From: Artemia franciscana
Lineage: Eukaryota > Arthropoda > Branchiopoda > Anostraca > Artemiidae
Reading direction: 5' to 3'
DNA: 64,000 nt
Assembly: GCF_032884065.1 (NCBI RefSeq)
Contig: NW_027062895.1
Span: forward strand, 1-64,000
Shown here: one piece after another, positions 1-9,849 of the stretch
Layout: every line of letters starts with the position of its first letter
Numbering within the stretch: position 1 is the first letter of the stretch
Notes under the pieces: generated by a model
What the model was told of the DNA's origin: nothing
The model's database searches: none
What the model saw: only the letters and a program-made list of their open reading frames with translations
Program-made: the position numbers and the translations under genes

Positions 1-197
1 TTCGTGAAACAAAATGGATGCGCTCTATTAATAAATCAATGTATTTCTTTTAAGATATTTGGATACACTTTTAAAAAAGGAATAAAAAACAATAGATTTA
101 TTCATAGTAAAATGTAAATAAAAGATAAATTGTGAAAAATATTTATTTGGATTAGTGACTGAAATGCTGACAACATAAAATGTAACTACTATTATTA
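1..197. other. AT-rich sequence, nothing recognised
   Basis: No gene, repeat family or RNA is recognisable here. A minus-strand reading frame covers it but has low-complexity, AT-driven composition and no known motif. Confidence 0.5.
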
Positions 198-1560
198 CTA
201 AAAATTCAGCACAGCACCAAGCTGCCTGAGACCAACACAGGTACGCCTGGTCCTCCTCCATTTTAATATATTTGAAGTCTCCCTCCATGCACTCTCCAAG
301 GAAGTCCTAATTGCCCTTAATTCTTTCATTACAACATCCTCACACCCCAATCGCAGACGACCTGTTTTCCATTTAGCCCTATAAGGTTGGCTGGAAAGGA
401 CTATTTTTGGTAGTCTGTCATCCTTTATCCGTAAAACGTGCCCTAGCATTTCAATCTATTTCTAAGTATAACCTTTGAAAGTTTTTGCATAGTCTCAGTT
501 TGAAATGCAGTCAGTCAGCAGGGTAACCCAAAACAATCCGTAGGCATTTTCTCTGGAAAATATCTAGTAAATCTTTATCCGATTTTAAGAGGAATAATTA
601 TCAATATTCAATCCTTCAGAGAAGAGCAATATTCTTAAGGCAGAGAAGAGCAATAGCTAGTAAATCTTCATCCAGTTTTCAGAGTAATCATTCTTAAGAG
701 CAGTATTTAACGACTGACCTCACCTTCCAATATTCACCCTCACCTTCCATATAGTGTACCTTCCAATATACTAATCTTGCTTTGTAGACGTATCTTCCAA
801 ACTTTTTTAATTGTAAAAAAAACACCCTGAAACCTGGCTATTCTAATTTTAACATCTTCACTCCTCCCACCTCATTTACTAATAATACTACCAAAGTAAT
901 TGATGTTGTCTTCTTGATTGATTTTTTGCAATAAACGTCACCTTTGAATCTTCACTTATATCTAGTCTTAGCGACTTAGTATTCTTAGCATTAATTTTCA
1001 TACCTATTCATCTCCCTCAGCTTGCAAAACTTCTATGCTGCTTCAACAATATAAGTCCAGGAAATTCTTCGATCCCCATTTGATTCCATTTTTTCCGTTT
1101 CCTTACCTGTGCTCCTGAGGACATTAAATCCAAGTCCATCAAAATGGTCCATGTAAATGGGGATACAACACAACCTTGCCTAGCTCCTGATTTCATGTGA
1201 AACCAGCTCTTCATCTCAAATCCTACCTTAACTAGAGAAGAGTTATTCTCTTAGATTGCACTAATCGCTTTAATGTATTAGTTTGGTATAACATGAAAGG
1301 ATATGAACTTCTCTAAAGCCCTTTTATCAGCCTAGTCGAACGCCTGCTCATTATCTGTAAAATTGGAGATTAAAGGTATTTAAAGACTTACGCACTTTTC
1401 AATTATTATTGTCAACACATACTGTACCCTTCCTTAAACCACACTGTTATTCTCTTAAAACTTTGTCGTCTAGAGCATCCGAGTATAGAAAGTTCATCAT
1501 ACTAAGTAAATTGCTACCTAGCTTGCTAGCTTCTGAAATTCCATCTGAGATGTTATTCCC
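198..1560 (-). pseudogene. Decayed non-LTR retrotransposon (LINE family A), RT to C-terminus
   Basis: Read on the minus strand, this stretch gives pieces of a LINE reverse transcriptase in order. Near 1560-1440 is a palm-entry segment (LLSMMNFL, then KVLRE and QCGLRKG). Near 1340 is the catalytic motif A remnant NEQAFD. At 1215-1130 is the motif B segment SGARQGCVVSPF. At 450-198 is the C-terminal segment LGHVLRIKDDRLPK followed by a W-R-R/CVGLRQLGA tail. Many stops and frameshifts interrupt it and no endonuclease domain is visible, so it is a 5'-truncated dead copy. Related copies lie at 26490-26600, 34235-34720, 39640-42335 and 51470-52970, so the family is abundant. The clade (RTE, CR1 or other) cannot be fixed by eye. 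Confidence 0.8.
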
Positions 1561-2960
1561 CATTCATCAGCCTGTTCTTTTTTACTTAATTTCTACAGAT
1601 GATACTAAAGGTCAGTGCACAGTATATCAAAACCAAACTCCGGTGAAAGATTTGTCGTTAATCTGTTTCTGTTGCCGTCTCGTTAATCCGTTAATCAGCA
1701 ATTACAATATACCCTTCCTACGTGTTCTTCAACGGAAAGCAACATCATCTTCATCACTAAAAGATAAGGCTACTCCAATATCTTACCATAAACACTTCAT
1801 ATTTGGAACTCCTTCTGTTGATATCAAGAAGTCAATTAGGTGATCTTTTACCAATAACAAAAGGTCTAACCATGATTAAATCTGATTTCTGACCCATTAA
1901 AGATGGCTCATAGAAAAATTAAATTCGTTTGTCCTGATATTGATTTCTATGTTGCCGCTTATAGACCGAAATAATTGGGTCATGGAAGGAACTATTACAA
2001 TGATTATTCGTCAATGCCAGGATATGGTCTTAGCGTTTGGTTTGCTAAGCTGTTTTGTGACGCAAGTAGAAAGTTTACCCTCCAGATACCTGCCTTCTCA
2101 TGGAAAATTCTTACGGTGAAAAATCCTCCAAGCAGAAAATAGAGTTTTTGGCTTCAGTATAGCAGCATCGCTCCTTACTTGCCACAATTCGTTTGATTAT
2201 AATTTATACAAATAATAAACTTAAAGCTGGACCTAATAATTAAAGAAAAATCAAAAAAAATTTAACTATTAAAATAAACAACGAATTTTTCTAGTCAGTA
2301 GATACCAAAACCACAAAAAAAAACCAGAAGGTATTGCTTCTAGCACATTCCTTTACTGACTTGAAGTTACAATCAAAAGAACCAATCAGATGAAAATTAA
2401 CTTTTCTCTTTTTCACTGGCTTAAGCTTTCGAATACAGAGCCACTCAGGTTTATAAGAAAGGAGCATTGCTGTCATCTCTTTTTGGCATAAAATTAACAC
2501 CCTAAATTTATAGCGAATCACCGATCTCCGTGGTCATCACTCTATGTTCAGCGTTGCCAAATCTCAAAGTTGTTGCCCTTCGCTGATCTCCCTAGTAATC
2601 CTCTTGGGTGCAGCATCACCAAATTGCGTCTACTAGAACCGAACAAAATATTAAAAATAACTCCAAACATGGGAATGTAGATACTTATTTAGTGCTTGTA
2701 TTACAAATCCGATCAGACAACGTTTTTCTTTTAAGGAAACCTGCAAACATACACTGTTGGCAGGGCCAACACTTTAATGTTGCTCTTTACTTTGAGTAAA
2801 AAAAACTTTTCTTTTTCTTAACTCCTTTATTTTTAACCACGTAAGGAAATTCCCTCATCCTCCGTTCTAGTTATAAATCTCCCGGAAAGTCTCCCCTCTG
2901 AATTATTCTTTCCTTACTGAAAAAGCCTTCCTATAGAAAATTTCTCAGCAAAAAAAGAAG
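1561..2960. other. No gene recognised
   Basis: AT-rich sequence. A 144-codon plus-strand frame at 1409-1843 partly overlaps the antisense LINE and has no recognisable domain. The other short frames (2291-2521, 2608-2799) look like chance. Confidence 0.5.
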
Positions 2961-2964
2961 AAAA

Positions 2965-4060
2965 AAAGTGATAATAAGCGATTTTAAGTATTCTTAAGCT
3001 TTATTATGTGATTTATAGCGTTTATAAGTGATGAGAAGGGCTTAAAAACTTATCTAGAGCGTTTTAATTGATTCGAAGTGTTTATTACTGATTTAAATCG
3101 TTTGCAAAACGATCCAAGTGCTTAGAATTAGATTACATGGATTGCATACAAATACCTTAGATCACCTATAAATACTTTAGATCACTTAAACAGATCCAAA
3201 ATGGAATCTAAATCCTTTATAAGAAATCTAAAGTGTTTATAAGCTATATAAGACTTTTTTAAGTAAACTAAGGCTTTATAGTAGTAAGTAATTTTATAGT
3301 AGTAAGTAAAAGTAGTAAGTAAGACGGCACTAGACCCTTAAGGCCCAAACCGGCGGTGCTGATCTCCGCTTCATGGCCCTTCAGCCAGGAAGTGCAATGG
3401 GGGGTTGGGGTCCAGCCATCCTGTTCTTTCACACACCCTTCCTGCCTACCTTCCCCAGATTTCTCCGGGTACCCATTGATAAGGCTTCATAAGTAATCAA
3501 AGATGTTTATAAGTGATCCAAAGTTTCAAGTTTTCTGAATCGTTTTAAGTTATTGCACCCGATTTTAAGTGAACAAAATAAGTTAAAAGTGATCTGAAGT
3601 GTTTATAGTTTATAAGCGATTTTATGCATGATTTAAACGTTTATAGTGCTTTAGATTGCTAAAAAAAAAACCCTCCTTGTAAACGCTTTTAATCTCTTAT
3701 AAACAATTTAAAATACTTCTAGATACTTTAGAACACTTTAAAACGTGTTTAAAAGCATCAGATCGCTTAAAAATTGTTTAGATCCCTTGTAAACGCTTAA
3801 CACTACTTATAAATGCTTTAGATAACTTATAATTGTTTTAGATCACGTATAGACACTTTAAAACTCTTATCAGCCCTATAAGTCAGTTATAAAAACATTA
3901 GATTACTTATGAACACTTCAAATCACTTGTAAACACTTTAGATCAATTATTATGCTTGCTATTACTTGCAATTGCTTTAGATCATTTACAAACGTTTTAG
4001 ATGACTTTTAAATTCCTTGCATCACCTTTAAACGCTTTAGATCACAGCTTTATATTACTT
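2965..4060. repeat. Degenerate ~20-22-bp minisatellite in both orientations
   Basis: The stretch is built of diverged short units resembling TTTATAAGTGATCTAAAG in the left part (about 2980-3120, 3210-3280, 3480-3660) and the reverse complement CTTTAGATCACTTATAAAC in the right part (about 3140-3200 and 3690-4060). The array therefore contains opposed blocks that could pair with each other. A SINE interrupts it at about 3305-3479. No coding function is visible. Confidence 0.75.
3305..3479 (-). mobile_element. tRNA-derived SINE fragment (family V), minus orientation
   Basis: The reverse complement matches the body of the SINE at 8103-8430: GGTACCCGGAGAAATCTGGG, then GGAAGGTAGGCAGGAAGGGT, then TTGCACTTCCTGGCTGAAGG and GGAGATCAGCACCGCCGG. 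The tail is a run of TACTTAC units. The tRNA-like head is missing, so the copy is 5'-truncated. It sits inside the minisatellite, so it inserted after the array formed. Confidence 0.85.
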
Positions 4061-4426
4061 AACAACGCTTGTGATCACTGGCAATTTTCTTAGTTTTTTT
4101 TGTGGAATTTTAAATGAGGATGGTTTTTCCGTATGGAGAAAAAATCCAGAGAGAAAAATTTTCTGGAAACTTTTACAAAGGAGAGCGGGAAGAGGTACAT
4201 ATGTCATATATGATGTACATGCCGTACATATTTCTAGGAAGAAGCCCAATAAGACATTCATAATTTTTTGCATTCATGCCCTTAGTTGACCGCTGAAGCA
4301 TTAAAAGTATCAATCTTCGGCTTCTGATTACATAATCATCACTGTTCTTACCAAATTTTGACATATTCTTTCTATCTTTATTAGCTGTTCAATAGTAGAG
4401 GGTTAAGGGTAATCATACGGGCTGAA

Positions 4427-4600
4427 TTAAATCAAGAAGTTGTGGGCTTCAAGCCATGGCTAACGATAGAAAAATCAAAGACAGATAGCCAGGTTGAGTG
4501 AGAAGCAAATCTGGCATAAGCCCTTATTAGGATTGTATAAAACGGTGCCAGTTCAGTTGTTGCTAAATAAGTGCATCTATCTGTATTACCCAGCTGTTGT
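4427..4600 (+). repeat. Dispersed repeat family D, copy 1
   Basis: Shares an extended patchwork of identity with 33498-33760 (AATCAAG.AGTTG.GGGC, CAAATCTGGCA.AAGCC, then a CATC-rich end) and a partial copy at 16325-16480 (ATAAGCCCTTTTTA.G, ATCCATCCGTCCATGCATCA). No coding potential or terminal repeats are seen. The element type is unknown. Confidence 0.55.
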
Positions 4601-5463
4601 TTGAAATACTTGTCTATATTTGGGTGCTAAAATTGTTTAGTTAGCACTTTTCGTGGGAGAAGAAAAGTCTATCTTCATAACTAAGTGACAACAACGTTAA
4701 AGAACAAGAACCGAGTCTCCAATTACTGCATTCTTTGAGTCTCTTATATGTCAAATGTTTTTGAGCGTGAGGGAAATAAGGACTGCAACAGCATCATGAT
4801 TTTCAAGACGATTTGAATTTGAAGGATGTCTCCATAAATTGCTAACCATGACGTCTGCAGTGTCTAAAATGTGGTTTCAATTTTAATTTTAATTTCAATT
4901 AAGTTCTTAAATTCAGTTCACTACAAATGACAATGGACACAATGGATAATAGAAAACAAAAAAGAACACAAAAAAACACAAACTAGAACACAAAATAAGA
5001 ATAATAGGACACAAAATATGCTATGAACAATAGATGCATTCCCCACAAAATTTTTCCTCAACTAAATCCCGACTAAAGTCTCTCATAGAAAAAGAAAATG
5101 TTGAATTGAATCAGGTTCTGTGGTAGGCTCGTATGCAGTTTTTAACTGATTCAATCGACGGAGTCCTCACTTAAAAATCTATATTCTTGTTATATGGTGC
5201 CAGATCTGTCTATGATGTCTTGTCATCTATCATATCTGTCATGATCGACTGATGTTGCGGTTGTAGAGCATTTATCACCCAATGTGTGCTTGGTAGAATA
5301 GATACGGCAAAAACGTTTAACATAACTAATGCTTGGTAAAAAAAGAGTAAAATGTGTCTTTGGCCTGTGAAGTAGGGAAATTGCATATATGAAGTTTAGG
5401 TATAAGAGAGTGCAGTCTTTGGCTTAGATAACTTTGAAGACCACACTGCCTTTCCTTGACGAA
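4601..5463. other. Intergenic AT-rich sequence, nothing recognised
   Basis: I see no ORF, RNA or repeat of note. This is the distal upstream region of the sugar-transporter gene that starts at 5685. Confidence 0.5.
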
Positions 5464-5593
5464 AGTATAACAGTTCAAAATAGGGATGAAATCTTTTTAT
5501 GAACATTGTATATTCGTTCGAAATATCCAGTTAAATTTTACATCTGTTCACTGTCAATAAAAAGGTTTCATCCCTATTTTGAACTGTTTTACT
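5464..5593. repeat. Foldback (hairpin) element ~90 bp upstream of the transporter start
   Basis: The left arm 5464-5500 and right arm 5557-5593 are near-perfect reverse complements, with the core CAGTTCAAAATAGGGATGAA facing TTCATCCCTATTTTGAACTG. They are separated by a 56-bp loop. The layout is that of a MITE-like or foldback element. It lies directly in front of the first coding exon, in the position expected for promoter or 5' UTR sequence. Confidence 0.8.
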
Positions 5594-5684
5594 TTTCTAG
5601 CCTTTGGTTGCGTGTATACAATTAATGTAAAGCTTGGAATTTAGTCTTTTCTGGTATATTGTAGTCGGGTCTGATTGGGCTATA

Positions 5685-5817
5685 ATGGACGATGAACAAC
5701 ACAGATCACTTGACCGTACTAATGAAGAAGACTTTGTTTCTTCCGGTTCATCAGTGTCGAGAACCCAGACAGAAATAGAAGCTATGTTAGTTCCACAACT
5801 GTTAGCGGCTGCATCAG
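5685..5817 (+). CDS. Sugar transporter (Tret1/SLC2-like), exon 1
   Basis: This 133-base exon encodes the cytosolic N-terminus of a major facilitator sugar transporter. It opens with MDDEQHRSLD and ends ...VPQLLAAAS plus one base of the next codon. The downstream GT (GTTTGT at 5818) is a plausible donor. Joining it to the acceptor TTTATTTCAG before 16542 gives ...LLAAAS-A-TLGAMALGAAVGWSSPA, which is exactly how Tret1-type proteins enter transmembrane helix 1. I chose the ATG at 5685 rather than an in-frame upstream one because the residues before it look like untranslated sequence and it has G at +4. The exon assignment rests on phase and protein logic, without transcript evidence. The intron would be 10,724 bases long and is filled with repeats. 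Confidence 0.78.
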
Positions 5818-7792
5818 GTTTGTTTCTCTGATTTTTTTTCTTCTAGGGTTGATTTTAATTTACGGTAAGAGAAGAAAAATAGCCCCTCTGTGGAAAACCA
5901 AACTATAAAAGTGTAAATTTGAATACGGATATTAGAATATTACAATCAAGGTACATATAAATATTAAAAGTTACTAAAAGTACTTATACAGATTTCAAAA
6001 TTAAAGCCATTTAAAAATATAATACCATAAGAAGATATATTTAATTTTCAAGAGGATGGAGAAAACTACTAGTTGGGCCATAATACTTCACATTGTTCCC
6101 CCTAGTCTTACAATTTATTTGCCTATAGTCATAATGCTTTCATGCTTCCAACACAACCTTGTGTTGTTATAGATTCCCCTATGGTTATAACGTTTCCCAC
6201 ACTTTCCCACTAATGCTGTTGTTATTTTCCCTATAGTCACAACTCCTCCGACAGGTGTCCCCTACTGCTGCCATCTATTTCCAATTATTCGTGATGTTTT
6301 CCATGGTCACCCATATGCGATTTTAAATGTGTGCTTCAATTGGTATAATTATTATCATTGCACAGTCTTGGCTGAATTGTTCCAGCCGCTATAGCATCCT
6401 ACCTTTGTCATAGCCCTATCGGTGCGAACAGGATGCACCGTGTTCTCATCTTTCACTGATTTTCTTAAGCTGCTAAATAAATAATTTTCTGTGTGTTTTA
6501 CAAGCAGGGGCTCCTAATCTGCGATGACTTGCTGTCAGTGCATACATGTAAATCATATCGTTTGGGCTTAGTTACCTCTCAAGTTTTCTATTTTTACTTC
6601 TGGTCAGAAAGGTAGAACATAGTACAATATCTGTCTACAAATCTCACTGCTAAATCCTATGTCTTTCAGAAGAATCCTGAAGGTACCTGATTGGCTCCTG
6701 TAGAAACTCCGTCCCCCAAAAAACTAAATTATGAAATACTTTACTGCTGTAAAATTTGAACGCAAGTCTCATTCATAAATGAATGGCTATGTAGCCAACA
6801 GAGCTGTCTAGCCTTTGTTAATAAATTGCTCTTAGAAATGTGTTCTATTCAAAAACGTTTCTTCCTAACAATCTTCAGCCATCTATGACCCGGTTAGGAT
6901 GAGAACGTGAAAGAGATTTTTTTTTTCAGTATTTAAATTTTTAACTTGTAATTTTTCTAATGTAAATAAAAGGACTGGTTTTAAGTTTATTTTGACAAAG
7001 ATGAACGAAGTGGACAGAAAAAAAATCATTCACAATTTTGTTAATTTCAGAAAACGGTTGAAACTAAATGAAAGGTTTTAAAGGTTGTCATCGATTATAC
7101 AATAAAACAGGACTGTCCAGCATTGGATTATTATATGCAATTTTCGCATCGTGGACCCAAAACCTTTATTCAGTATCATGATGTGCTATTAAAGGACAAT
7201 CAGATAGTATTAGTCTATTATTAGTAGATACTATCAGAAAGTCAACTGGGAAATAGCGGAGAGTTTCAAAAGAACAATGTATTTAAATCAATAATGTATG
7301 TATGCACGGTCTAAATATCGTAGTATTGACAGTCTATAAAGAAAAATACTTAAACTATTGAACAATTACTACTAGGGATGTCATTAAGAAACACATGTCT
7401 GTCTTCTCTTACAAGTGATATTGTAAATTTCCTCGGAGTGATAAAAAAGCATGTTTGATAACGACGGGTTTATAAGAGTAATATTCCCAGAAAATCTAGT
7501 GCTTAAAGAGAATGTATGGTTATCATAAGATTGCTGATCCCCCTCTGTATAGGATGCCGAATCACCTTAAGCGAGTACTCAATGTAAGGGAATTGATAAG
7601 CCGCCTCATCATTATGAAAGCAAGATGAAAAACATGCTTAATGCTCTAGTAAACTGATAAGTCAAATGTCATAAAGTTTATCAAAATGTTGAATTTTCCA
7701 CTTATGTAAAAATTATATAATAATAGACAATGAATCGTAAGTAAAATAAACATGGTATTGCCTGCTGATAAAGTTTATGTTAATTAACGAAT
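5818..7792 (+). other. Transporter intron 1, 5' part: nothing recognised
   Basis: AT-rich intronic sequence. I see no supported ORF, RNA gene or named repeat between the donor site and the small ORF at 7793. Confidence 0.5.
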
Positions 7793-7951
7793 ATGAAGAC
7801 AAATCGACTAAGTGAAACACCTGTGAATGATATTAGCGTTATTAATGGGGTACCAGTAGATATTGTCATTGCACCTAATAATAGTTTTGATGAAACTTAC
7901 AATGAGCTTGTAGATGAAACTTTAATAAAAACTGTGTATAACCCGGAATGA
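7793..7951 (+). CDS. Small ORF of unknown identity (52 codons), possibly a gene remnant
   Basis: The frame runs from an ATG at 7793 to TGA at 7949-7951. It encodes an acidic 52-residue peptide starting MKTNRLSETPVND, with an unusually protein-like composition for this AT-rich window (few low-complexity runs; V-P-V-D-I-V-I-A-P patch). A second short frame (7948-8037, 29 codons, starting MMNILVLTKEEKR) overlaps its end, which may be a frameshifted continuation. I do not recognise the family. It could be a fragment of a transposon protein or chance. It lies inside the transporter intron, just upstream of a SINE. Confidence 0.25.
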   Translation: MKTNRLSETPVNDISVINGVPVDIVIAPNNSFDETYNELVDETLIKTVYNPE

Positions 7952-8092
7952 TGAATATTTTAGTGTTAACGAAGGAAGAAAAGAGAATAGCTGAACTTTC
8001 AAGAAGAAACAATATTATTTTATTGAACAGATTTTAAATACCCAAAGGTGTTCAATGATATTAATAAAGCATAGAACTGTATGTATGTATGA

Positions 8093-8440
8093 ATTTATTG
8101 TCAGGCCGTCCTGGCTGAGTGGGTTGGTGTGCTGGATTCGGAATCCTGTGTCTGAGAGGACGTGGGTTCGAATCCCGGTGTACCCAATTCTTCAGTTTGG
8201 GACGGGGGTCAGTGGCGTGATCCTGTAAGCTTAGCCAGAGTCGACCCAGCTCTAAATGGGTACCTGGAGAAATCTGGGGAAGGTAAACAGGAAGGGTGTG
8301 CGAAAGCACAGGTTGGCTGGCCCCCAACCCCCCATTGCACTTCCTGGCTGAAGGGCCAAGAAACGGAGATCAGCACCGCCGGTACGGACTGTAAAGTCTA
8401 AATGCCGCATCCTTTACCCTTTTTACCTTTATTTATTGTC
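8093..8440 (+). mobile_element. tRNA-derived SINE (family V) with 10-bp target-site duplication
   Basis: The element occupies about 8103-8430 between two copies of ATTTATTGTC (8093-8102 and 8431-8440). The head resembles a class II tRNA (Leu/Ser type): the A-box-like TGGCTGAGTGG is near 8111 and the B-box GGTTCGAATCC near 8165, consistent with an internal RNA polymerase III promoter. The unrelated body contains CAGTGGCGTGATCCTGTAAG, AGCCAGAGTCGACCCAG, TTGCACTTCCTGGCTGAAGG and GGAGATCAGCACCGCCGG. Family copies are at 3305-3479 (-) and 49430-49700 (+), with a possible scrap at 50805-50835. It is the most complete copy here. The tRNA-like part is a SINE head, not a functional tRNA gene. Confidence 0.88.
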
Positions 8441-8599
8441 CGTCATAGATTTAAATACAACACTTACAAAGTATAAAGAAATAAATGAAAGTAAACAAAT
8501 AAGTTTTGAAAAATACAAACAAAACCAAAAACAAGGAAGGATTGAGAGGAAAAAAAACAGAAAAAAAAATAAGACAATTATTTGTAAGACCAGACATAT

Positions 8600-9535
8600 T
8601 ATCAACGAAGGATAATTTCAGAGGTGCCTCCACCAATAATATGCCTCCGGTATCTGCCGTTTCTTTTCTGCACTGAAGCCACTCGACTACCAACTTCATA
8701 CCAATAGGAGAGGGAGCTGTTGTTAGTCTAGAGAGACTGCCATAGCAAACATTTTGCATACTTATAGAAACACTTCCATACATCCCAAATATCTGAAGCA
8801 GTAAGAAGAGGCCAAAATGGTGCAAGGACGAGTAGATGTGGAACAGCAAACGCATTATAAACACTAGCTAATATAAGATGGTTAAACCTAAACCTTAATT
8901 TAACTAGTAATCTGTACACAAATCTTTCAAAAGTTGACAATTGGCGCGAAGATTTAACCCAATCGGTACACCATGATACATCAGTGTATCTTGTGCTTTA
9001 ATAGTATGTTCTCCTAACCGAACGTTAGTCGAGCAGTCTGAACGACTGCCTCAATCAAAGAGCAGTCTCTCCTTCAATCAAAGACCGATACGTTTATGCT
9101 CCCTATCGAGAATGTGAAAATATTCCTCAATTCCAAAGGCTGTCCTGCCAATACCTAGGATATGATCAGCATAGCTAGCTAACAAAACATTAATAGCCTT
9201 AAATATGCGTTCTGTTGTGTCACAATGGCACTATTATGAAAGAGGTGTGGAGAAGTAACAGCACACTGTCTAATACCCTTTTTTGTTGGAATTGAAGGAG
9301 TGAGTTGAAGGAGTTGGAATTGAAGGATTGAAGGAGTTGGAATTGAAGAGAGTGAGTATCGTACAAGGTAACATGGTGACCTTAGCTCTGGCATTTAGAT
9401 TTTCTTACATATCATGTATCGATTTGAGGACAGAAATATTAACTCCACACTTATATGCAGTCAATAAGAAATGTAGATGTATACCCATGTTGAAAGCAGG
9501 ATACGTCTAACCCAACAAAATATAATACCTCATTG
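8600..9535 (-). pseudogene. 5'-truncated LINE (family B relative), RT palm to C-terminus
   Basis: On the minus strand, in order: KGIRQCAVTSPHLFH (motif B, about 9290-9240; consensus has G where C stands), SYADHILGIG (motif C, about 9175; the second catalytic Asp of YADD is His), MYHGVPIGLN (about 8970) and VYNAFAVPHLLVLAPFW (about 8860-8810). The tail continues with a frameshift into a segment starting PIGMKLVVEW at about 8700. These match, in the same order, the LINE at 40267-41810 (KGIRQGSVTSPSLY, YADDILNLS, KYLGLPIG, MYNAFAMPHVLALTPFW). Stops and frameshifts show it is dead. A short GAAGGAGTTG tandem repeat interrupts it at about 9295-9345. Confidence 0.8.
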
Positions 9536-9639
9536 CTTTATGAAACTGTTTCACTAACAATGTTCTTTTGCACTAAGCTGTTGCTGTTATGAGTCTTTTA
9601 TTTTATAAATTTTTTTTTTGATTTATTAATTTATACATA

Positions 9640-9640
<1 letters not shown>
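9536..9640. other. Short AT-rich spacer
   Basis: Nothing recognised between the LINE fragment and the (AT)n tract. Confidence 0.4.
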
Positions 9641-9802
<162 letters not shown>

Positions 9803-9849
9803 GATCTATGGTATGACTTCTGTAATAAAATCTGAATAAATTATCCAAG

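Noticed and set aside
1409-1843. 144-codon plus-strand ORF
   Set aside because: Partly antisense to a recognisable LINE RT and without any domain or protein-like pattern of its own.
2965-4060. CRISPR-like array of short repeats
   Set aside because: Units are adjacent and diverged, without regular unique spacers, and the DNA is eukaryotic.
8103-8190. Stand-alone tRNA gene
   Set aside because: A and B boxes are present, but the sequence continues into a SINE body with a target-site duplication, and other copies carry the same body. The acceptor stem does not look intact.
8061-8401. Two overlapping ORFs over the SINE
   Set aside because: Both are explained by the GC-rich SINE body; no domain.
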